Shown piece after piece: positions 57,401 to 64,000 of a stretch of DNA of 64,000 nt. Origin of the DNA: Bedellia somnulentella (Eukaryota > Arthropoda > Insecta > Lepidoptera > Bedelliidae); assembly GCA_963576735.1 (NCBI GenBank), contig OY755171.1, positions 2,170,001 through 2,234,000 on the forward strand, read 5' to 3'. A program made the translations under genes and the position numbers. Numbering within the stretch: position 1 is the first letter of the stretch; each line of letters starts with the position of its first letter. The notes under the pieces were generated by a model that was not told where the DNA came from, searched no databases, and worked only from the letters and a program-made list of their open reading frames with translations.

Positions 57401-57660
57401 GATATGCCTTACGCCTAGTGGGTGTTATCACAGGGCACTATGCCCTAAACAAACACTTCCACACTCTAGGCATCACCGATAGCCCTCTGTACCGTGCGTG
57501 CATGGAGGCGGACGAAACGGTCACTCATGTGCTCCAGGAATGCAACGGAGTAACCGATATCCGAAATAACACCATCGGATCCAAAAAGTCGCTACCAGAG
57601 GCAATGGCTGACCTGGATAAGCTTTTGTCCTTCTGGTCTGAATTAGGTTGGGAAACTTAA
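54405..57660 (+). pseudogene. I-superfamily LINE ORF2, interrupted and internally deleted
   Basis: Starts ATGCTCCCC (NIQILQANLQHSHAATATL), breaks at the nested LINE, resumes at about 55197 with RFIALIQEPWIRGNRICGLN: an apurinic-type endonuclease with IIIGADANAHHPLWG and CSDHRRI. After stops around 56084-56130 the RT begins (SPGLDGIIPALLQ, KVIFIPKPGKSDYTDPKSFR, FIDIEGAFDKT) but after GWIVNMLKLRAVQITAQ it jumps directly to the RNase H (IIKISDS-like core IISDSTSVLQAL, WIKGHSGSLGNDAADELARG). The RT segment with the catalytic YxDD is deleted. A last frame, 57229-57660, has the usual C-terminus (KHFHTLGITDSPLYRACMEA). Confidence 0.85.
54506..55180 (-). mobile_element. 5'-truncated LINE, 3' end, nested in ORF2
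   Basis: Leftward insertion with a T-rich left end (poly-A tail on the minus strand) and an AT-rich 3' UTR. The last about 68 codons of an ORF2 lie at 54977-55180 (KHKLFHIPKCNTNYYQNDF, FVRALKFYNDL). The right boundary is approximate. Confidence 0.75.
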
Positions 57661-57738
57661 ACGGCCAAATGGCCCACTTACAATGGCCCACCTCGTAGCT
57701 GGGTTAAGTGCGGAAACCCGAGGCGGTTAGCGCCCAAC

Positions 57739-57755
57739 AATAATAATAATAATAA
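57739..57755 (+). repeat. TAA microsatellite, landing site of Dong copy A
   Basis: About six AAT units formed by the 3' tail of the I-superfamily LINE. Dong/R4 elements are known to insert in TAA repeats. Confidence 0.85.
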
Positions 57756-58697
57756 CCTCACAGGATTGGCGAACCCCGGAGGTACTTAGCACCTCTGATC
57801 GGGAGTCCGTATGGAAAGAGAAGGAGCTGCACGGGAGGTTTTACAAGGTACTTCACGAACCTTTCGTGGACCGTAAAGCCTCCCTGCATTGGCTGCGTTT
57901 CGGGGACCTCTTTGGGGAAACCGAAGGTTTTGTCTGTGCAATACAAGACCAGGTTATCAAGACGCGGAACTATCAGAAATACATCCTAAAGGACGGTACC
58001 ACAGACATCTGTCGAGCATGTGGCCGTCCCGGAGAGTCACTTAGGCATGTTATTTCCGGTTGTTCGGCTCTTGCTAACACTGAGTACTTGCACAGACATA
58101 ACCAAGCAGCCAAAATCCTGCATCAGGAGCTCGCTCTGAAATACGGACTCTTGCAGCAGAGGCTGCCGTATTACAAGTATCTGCCGGAGCCAATCCTAGA
58201 AAACGACCGTGCCAAAATCTATTGGGACCGATCCGTTATCACGGACAGGACTATTCTAGCGAATAAGCCTGATATCGTGGTATGGGATCGGTCGCAGTCG
58301 AGGGTATTTCTAGTGGATGTCACTATCCCTCATAACGAGGGTCTCGTGAAAGCCGACACCGAGAAGCGTCGGAAATATCTCGATCTGGCCCACGAGATCA
58401 CCGAAATGTGGGGTGTGACTTCGACAGAAATAATCCCAATTGTTTTGTCCGCGAACGGGTTAATTCCAACCAGCCTCGCGACCAACTTGAGGCGGTTGGA
58501 TTTCTGTGGCGTGTCGGTTCCAGCACAAATGCAGAAAGCGGTGCTGCTCGATACGGCTCGGATCGTCCGTCGGTTCTTGAACCTGACTCCCTGACCCCGA
58601 CCGACTGTGCTTTTGTTGGTGAGTACCGCCTCTCCCATTTAAAATTTATATTTTCTTTTTCGGCCATGGGAGAGGCGAGGAACTGAATGTCATACCC
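57756..58697 (+). mobile_element. Dong/R4-type LINE, copy A (5'-truncated)
   Basis: Begins directly after the TAA repeat with CCTCACAGGATTGG and corresponds to 61688 onward of copy B. It is followed by another TAA repeat at 58698-58718. No solo LTR in this copy. Confidence 0.88.
57758..58594 (+). CDS. Dong/R4 ORF, C-terminal part with restriction-like endonuclease
   Basis: 278 codons open to the stop. Contains a CX2CX8HX4C zinc finger (CRACGRPGESLRHVISGC) and the restriction-like nuclease core KPDIVVWDR followed by VFLVDVTIPH (PD...D pattern), then KYLDLAHEITEMWGV. This nuclease cuts the target for reverse transcription in R2/R4-type elements. The N-terminal and RT domains are missing, so the frame has no start of its own. 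The frame is intact where copy B has two stops. Confidence 0.85.
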   Translation, partial: SQDWRTPEVLSTSDRESVWKEKELHGRFYKVLHEPFVDRKASLHWLRFGDLFGETEGFVCAIQDQVIKTRNYQKYILKDGTTDICRACGRPGESLRHVISGCSALANTEYLHRHNQAAKILHQELALKYGLLQQRLPYYKYLPEPILENDRAKIYWDRSVITDRTILANKPDIVVWDRSQSRVFLVDVTIPHNEGLVKADTEKRRKYLDLAHEITEMWGVTSTEIIPIVLSANGLIPTSLATNLRRLDFCGVSVPAQMQKAVLLDTARIVRRFLNLTP

Positions 58698-58718
58698 AAT
58701 AATAATAATAATAATAAA
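58698..58718 (+). repeat. TAA microsatellite between the two Dong copies
   Basis: About seven AAT units, matching the insertion preference of the element. Confidence 0.85.
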
Positions 58719-59135
58719 ATGGCGTAGGGATGTGACGACCCCACCGCCCATTGTTGGAATGGCAGGATGAAATGTTACCAGCTTGCCATTCCAGCAATGC
58801 AAATAGTCAGCGCTTGAGTTTGTAGGTGTTGACCGTGTCTACAAACTGGTCTCAGCGCAAAATAGAGCAATAACGGTCTCCCCGGGGCAAGTGAGCGAAA
58901 ACCCGGGTGAATCTTCGCTCATCGTAAAATGGACAATTATAATAACGATGAGCGTATAGGGCCGCTCCCCAGGGGTTATCGCTGGGGCGCGTCTGGAGCT
59001 GGGGCTGGACGTGGCAGCATGCGGTCCCCCAGCCGCCGCAGACCGGCCCGACCACCTGGCCGGTCTGCGCGACCACCTCAGCCACCAGATGGCTAAGCAT
59101 CGGTTGGGACTGGGGCAACTCAGTCCCAGCAGTCG

Positions 59136-62100
59136 GTGCCCGCCGCTGGTGGAGCTAGGCGCCGCATGGCATGGACGGTTGATATGAATAGAAATGCCAT
59201 GCGGGCCTACCTTAGGGCCTCAGGATCAAGAACTGGGCGGACGGGTTATCGGGCAGCAATGTACCGCGAATTTCTGCGGCTGGAGCCCAATTTGACCGTC
59301 ACAGAACAAAACCTGGCGGATCGAGTTCGGTACATACAGCGCTCAGAACTTTTTAGCACTACCGAACTCGAACAATTGCGACGCGAGGCTGCTCCCCCGC
59401 TAGACGAAGAGCCACCTTTGCAGGTTCTCCCTCCAGTCCCTGAACGGGAAATACGGAGGGAGCCAATTGCTAACCTGCCGGATGTGGGTGGTGCGGAAAG
59501 CGATTGGGGAACAGTCTCCCTGGATTTGGATTTGGTGAGGAGCGCACTCGAAGAGACGATCCTGGAATATCGCCAAGTGCCTCTCGAAAGGAGGCCAAGG
59601 CTGCCCCGAGTTCCTCTCAGCATCAAGGTTCGGGATGTCGTTGAGGCCGTCAATAACATGCTGCCCTCATTTTTAGAGAGCAGCATGGACCTTTGGGATA
59701 CGGATTCAATTCTCTTTGGCGCCGCAATGACAGTTTGTCAATTTGTCGGCGTCAGGATGCCGCCAACAAGAGCTGGTGGCTCCCGCCAGGCTGGCAGTAC
59801 TAGTCCCAGGACTAGAACTAGACCAGCCTGGATGAGGCGGATTGAAAGCCGTATCACAAGGGCCAGGGTCCTCATCGGCAAACTGACCAGCTTCAGATCA
59901 GGCAACAATAGGCCGAGGGTGGTGCGCTTCGTCAGGGAGGCATTCCCTGGTGAGAATGTTTTTGACAACTCACCGGAGTTTGCCTGTAGACTGGTGGAGC
60001 GCATCGATGATCTGAAGCAGAAGATCGCTGCTTGGGGTAAGCGAATTAGGCGATATTCTGAAAGGGTAAAGAGGTACCAACAGAATCGTCTCTTCATGAG
60101 TGACCAGAAGAAGTTCTACAGAACTTTGGAGCGTCCTGATGTGGTTTCGACGGGTCAGCGACCGGAAAAAGCCGACGTAGTTGCCTTTTGGCGTGGGCTT
60201 TGGTCGCTGCCTGTTGATCACGAAGAGGGCCGATGGTTCGAGGCGGTCGAGGGAGCGTGCGAGCCCATAGCGCCCATGAACCCCGTCAACATATCCGAGG
60301 AGGATGTGGTGGCTGCGATCCGTAAGGCTCCGAACTGGAAAAGTTCGGGGCCGGACGGATTGCACCATTACTGGTTGAAGGGGTTCACGCGCTGTCATGC
60401 TACTCTCGCCCGTCAGTTCCAAAGCGCCCTCGAGAGTGGGACGCTCCCGAACTTTTTAACTACTGGGGTCACTCATTTAGCTCCAAAGAGCGATGCTGCC
60501 GCGGATCCATCACAATACCGCCCCTTTACTTGTCTTTGTACAATTTACAAGACCTTGACATCCGTTCTGGGCCCCAAGATTACTCAACACATTGTTGATA
60601 ACAATGTGATCTCTGGAGCACGGATGTAGGGGCGGTAGTCGCGGTAGCAAGGAGCTGCTCCTCATCGATGCGGTCGTAGGCCAACTGGTCAAACGCAACC
60701 GTCGGAACTTTTCCGCTGGCTGGATAGACTTCAGGAAGGCGTTCGATTCGGTACCTCATTCATGGCTCATGAGGGTCCTCGAGCTGTACAAAATTGATAG
60801 TGCAGTTCGACACTTCCTCGGGCAATGTATGGGGTGCTGGAGAACGATCCTGAGTTTAGACGGTTAGCGGATGACGGACGCGGATGACCAAATTGATATA
60901 AGGCGAGGGATTTTCCAGGGCGATTGCCTGAGTCCAGTTTGGTTTTGCTTGGCCCTGAATCCTCTAAGTACACTCTTGGAGAATTCGGGGACAGGCTTTC
61001 AGTTTCGGAGAGGCGGACCACGCTTGCCTCATCTCCTCTACATGGATGACCTGAAGCTTTACGCCCCCACGGCTGACAGATTGGCGGAGCTACTGACAAT
61101 CACTAATGATTTCAGTGGTTCCGTCAAGATGGAGCTCGGGGTCGATAAGTGTGCGGTCGTTCATGTGGAGAAGGGGCATGTCGTGCACTCTGATGGTGTC
61201 GATGTCGGCACCAATCATTTGAGGGCACTCTCCGAGGCTGAAACATACCGGTATCTGGGCATGTCACAAACCATCGGTGTGAAGGTGGCAGACGTGAAAC
61301 AGGGTGTTTGCGAGGAGTTTTATGAACGCCTGAAAAGTGTGCTTAATAGCTACTTGTCAGGCGTTAATAAGATCCGAGCCATTAACTCCTGGGTCATGCC
61401 TGTACTGATGTACACGTTTGGCGTGCTCAGATGGACTCAATCCGAACTAGACGCTCTGGACAGACGAGTCCGCAAGACGATGACCTCTCATCGAATGCAA
61501 CATCTGAGATCGTCGGTTATGAGATTGTATATCCCGCGGAAGTGTGGTGGTCGAGGCCTCTTGAGTGCCAAAACCATGCACAACCGCGAGGTATGCAACC
61601 TCAGAAACTATTTTTTGACGATGACGGATGATAGTATTCGGGGAGATGTAGTCGCTAGTGATAAAGGACTGACTCCCTTATCGTTGGCCTCACAGGATTG
61701 GCGAACCCCGGAGGTACTTAGCACCTCTGATCGGGAGTCCGTATGGAAAGAGAAGGAGCTGCACGGGAGGTTTTACAAGGTACTTCACGAACCTTTCGTG
61801 GACCGTAAAGCCTCCCTGCATTGGCTGCGTTTCGGGGACCTCTTTGGGGAAACCGAAGGTTTTGTCTGTGCAATACAAGATTAGGTTATCAAGACGCGGA
61901 ACTATCGGAAATACATCCTAAAGGACGGTACCACAGACATCTGTTGAGCATGTGGCCGTCCCGGAGAGTCACTTAGGCATGTTATTTCCGGTTGTTCGGC
62001 TCTTGCTAACACTGAGTACTTGCACAGACATAACCAAGCAGCCAAAATCCTGCATCAGGAGCTCGCTCTGAAATACGGACTCTTGCAACAGAGGCTGCCG

Positions 62101-63572
62101 TATTATGTAATATATAAAACCTTACCTGTAAATATTGTTAATCCGTTTTATTATTATTTATTTCCTTTTATGTTAGTCTCCTGCGGTTATATATCATTGT
62201 TTAGTTCCTTTTTATTATTTTTCTGCGATTTGTCGATAATATTTTTATTTCTCTGGTTTATGTTATTGTTTTTATTTTGTTGTTGTTATGGCAACGACGG
62301 AGCTGAGAGTTGTCAAATTTTATTTTATCTTAAACTTTTCTTTAGTGATCAATTTTCAATGTGTTTGTGTACGAAGGTTAGATAGTTTTAAAATATGTTA
62401 AATGATATAATTTTAATTCATTTTTGGTGTGTAAAATGATAGCGCAGGCATTTATTTTTATTTTTAATGTAAGGCTAGGACATTTTACTTATTCAAATTT
62501 ATCTGTTTTCATCTTTTTATGTTAACTGAAACTCTTTTTAAAAAATCCTTCTTTTAGGTTTTATTGTCTATTGGGATTTTTTATTGATTGTCAAGATGTT
62601 TTTTTATGGAGGGAGAACGGATTTATCATTCTACAAGAGATCCTTAAAAAGTATATCTTACTGAAGATTTTTTCGGATAGCTACTACTACCGTTGTTATA
62701 TTGAACAACCTTTACTACTTGGTGTCCTTTTGCTTAAAAACACCTAAGAATAATATATATAATTTTATACCCTGGCAGAATTTGTTAAACCAGTCAGAGT
62801 GGTATTCCGAAGTGACCAATCATTTGGTCTTATTGGCTTGTGGACTAAAAATCATCAAAGATTGATATCTGGACCTTTGATTTCGCCGGCTATACTACTG
62901 GTTTTGGAGATTACTAATACCTTTGCTCTAGCCAGAACGTGGAAGTTTGGAATCGCATCAGTATCGTTATTTAGTTATATTTATTTTATATAATTCCTTC
63001 TTGTAATATTTTTGTATTGTGTACATCTAATTTTTAATAGACTGGTGTAACTTCTTTCTTGTTTTATTAGTCTCCTTGCTCTCCGCGTTTCGTGTCTTAG
63101 GTTTTATTTCCATAAGGGGATTAAGACTTAAGACACGTAACGTTACAATTACAAGTATCTGCCGGAGCCAATCCTAGAAAACGACCGTGCCAAAATCTAT
63201 TGGGACCGATCCGTTATCACGGACAGGACTATTCTAGCGAATAAGCCTGATATCGTGGTATGGGATCGGTCGCAGTCGAGGGTATTTCTAGTGGATGTCA
63301 CTATCCCTCATAACGAGGGTCTCGTGAAAGCCGACACCGAGAAGCGTCGGAAATATCTCGATCTGGCCCACGAGATCACCGACATGTGGGGTGTGACTTC
63401 GACAGAAATAATCCCAATTGTTTTGTCCGCGAACGGGTTAATTCCAACCAGCCTATCGACCAACTTGAAGCGGTTGGATTTCTGTGGCGTGTCGGTTCCA
63501 GCACAAATGCAGAAAGCGGTGCTGCTCGATACGGCTCGGATCGTCCGTCGGTTCTTGAACCTGACTCCCTGA
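59136..63572 (+). pseudogene. Dong/R4 ORF: N-terminal domain, RT, zinc finger, nuclease
   Basis: Frame 1 (59136-60629): N-terminal domain and RT start with NWKSSGPDGLHHYWLKGF and YRPFTCLCTIYKTL. A shift at about 60626 leads into KELLLIDAVVGQLVKRN and GWIDFRKAFDSVPHSWL, then a stop near 60867. Frame 60871-61884 has IRRGIFQGDCLSPVWF and the catalytic LLYMDDLKLY. Two further stops at 61882 and near 61945 are single C-to-T changes relative to copy A. After the solo LTR, 63152-63572 completes the nuclease. Overall an inactive but young copy. Confidence 0.88.
62106..63147 (+). mobile_element. Solo LTR, 1042 bp
   Basis: Begins TGTAATATATAAAACC and ends ACGTAACGTTACA, so TG...CA. Flanked by ATTA on both sides (62102-62105, 63148-63151); copy A has the uninterrupted GTATTACAAG. 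No coding sequence. A 4-bp duplication fits Ty3/gypsy; a solo LTR arises by recombination between two LTRs. Orientation is uncertain. Confidence 0.85.
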
Positions 63573-63689
63573 CCCCGACCGACTGTGCTTTTGTCGGGGA
63601 GTACCGCCTCTCCCATTTAAAATTTATATTTTCATTTTCGGCCATGGGAGAGGCGAGAAACAAAAATGTTTTCCGAAATAATAATAATG

Positions 63690-64000
63690 ACTTTATACCT
63701 TTATAATCAATACAAAATAGGTGAATGATTAAAAAAAATACGTGTTTAAGGGCCTCCCTCGAAAATTTCACTGATTTTGGTAGTTTTCAAACTCAATGAA
63801 ATCCGCTCAATAAAACAATCACACTCTAAATAAAATATATGTTCAAGTTCAATATCTTTTCTTCAATAATGACGGTTCATATTTCGTTTTCGATAATAAT
63901 CGACTAAGAAAAAAATATATTTGTTAAGTGCTTTTTTATCGTAAAATCTGATACTGCTGTCAGAATAGTGCATATATGTTATCGATTACCTAACATTTGC
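63690..64000. other. AT-rich sequence to the window end
   Basis: No gene or recognised repeat. Confidence 0.5.

Larger units (their letters stand above)
49740..57755 (+). mobile_element. I-superfamily LINE with RNase H, interrupted twice
   Basis: 5' UTR region, ORF1 from 49996, ORF2 from 54405, and a 3' end in an AAT repeat (57739-57755). Two foreign LINEs sit in ORF1 (51119-53930) and at the start of ORF2 (54506-55180). The 5' boundary is approximate. RNase H after the RT places it near the I/LOA/Outcast group. Confidence 0.85.
58719..63675 (+). mobile_element. Dong/R4-type LINE, copy B (near full length)
   Basis: 5' UTR from 58719, one long coding region, and 3' end near 63660 followed by TAA units (63676-63689). 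Interrupted by a 1042-bp solo LTR at 62106-63147. Overlapping parts differ from copy A at only a few positions. Confidence 0.88.

Noticed and set aside
58330..59118. Minus-strand frames over the Dong elements
   Set aside because: Antisense shadows; the plus-strand frames carry the zinc finger, RT and nuclease motifs.

Overview
The window looks like a lepidopteran (moth or butterfly) nuclear contig. It is AT-rich and eukaryotic, with one recognisable intron-containing host gene and a very dense, layered population of insect transposable elements. The lepidopteran signs are Helitrons starting TCTATACT and ending CTAG, a tRNA-like SINE with a (TTATG)n tail, RTE elements with (CATA)n tails, and a Dong/R4-type retrotransposon sitting in TAA repeats. 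No species can be named from this.

The host gene is egghead (egh), a beta-1,4-mannosyltransferase on the minus strand (13509-15299, two coding exons, 457 residues). Its ATG lies directly at a 3' splice site, so at least one upstream untranslated exon should exist. I see no other convincing single-copy gene. A decayed copy of a multicopy arthropod family lies at 1-896.

Layout. 1-9.8 kb: decayed pseudogene, an inverted dimer of a TA-flanked TIR element (1863-5204), an 8-bp-TSD foldback element (5698-6600), an RTE 3' scrap and an apparently perfect 971-bp tandem duplication. 9.8-15.3 kb: egh and its AT-rich 3' side. 15.5-25.3 kb: SINEs, then an irritans-type mariner (17289-25300) broken by a Transib (18030-23023, itself carrying a LINE) and by a hAT (23266-24960). 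26.2-28.2 kb: Helitrons. 28.6-40.7 kb: a five-level nest in which an interspersed repeat contains a mariner, which contains a LINE, which contains an errantivirus-like Ty3/gypsy provirus with an uninterrupted env, whose 3' LTR contains a Helitron. 40.9-45.6 kb: a third TIR-element copy carrying a SINE, an RTE LINE and a 737-bp element. 47.4-49.6 kb: a reverse Helitron, a foldback element and a SINE fragment. 49.7-63.7 kb: an I-superfamily LINE interrupted by two other LINEs, whose TAA-rich 3' tail is followed by two Dong/R4 elements in a row, the second split by a solo LTR.

The elements do not form a pathway. The information is in the order of insertion, which target-site duplications and filled/empty paralogous sites let one read directly. 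No CRISPR arrays, rRNA genes or confident tRNA genes were seen. All boundaries were read by eye; clade names for LINEs are approximate.
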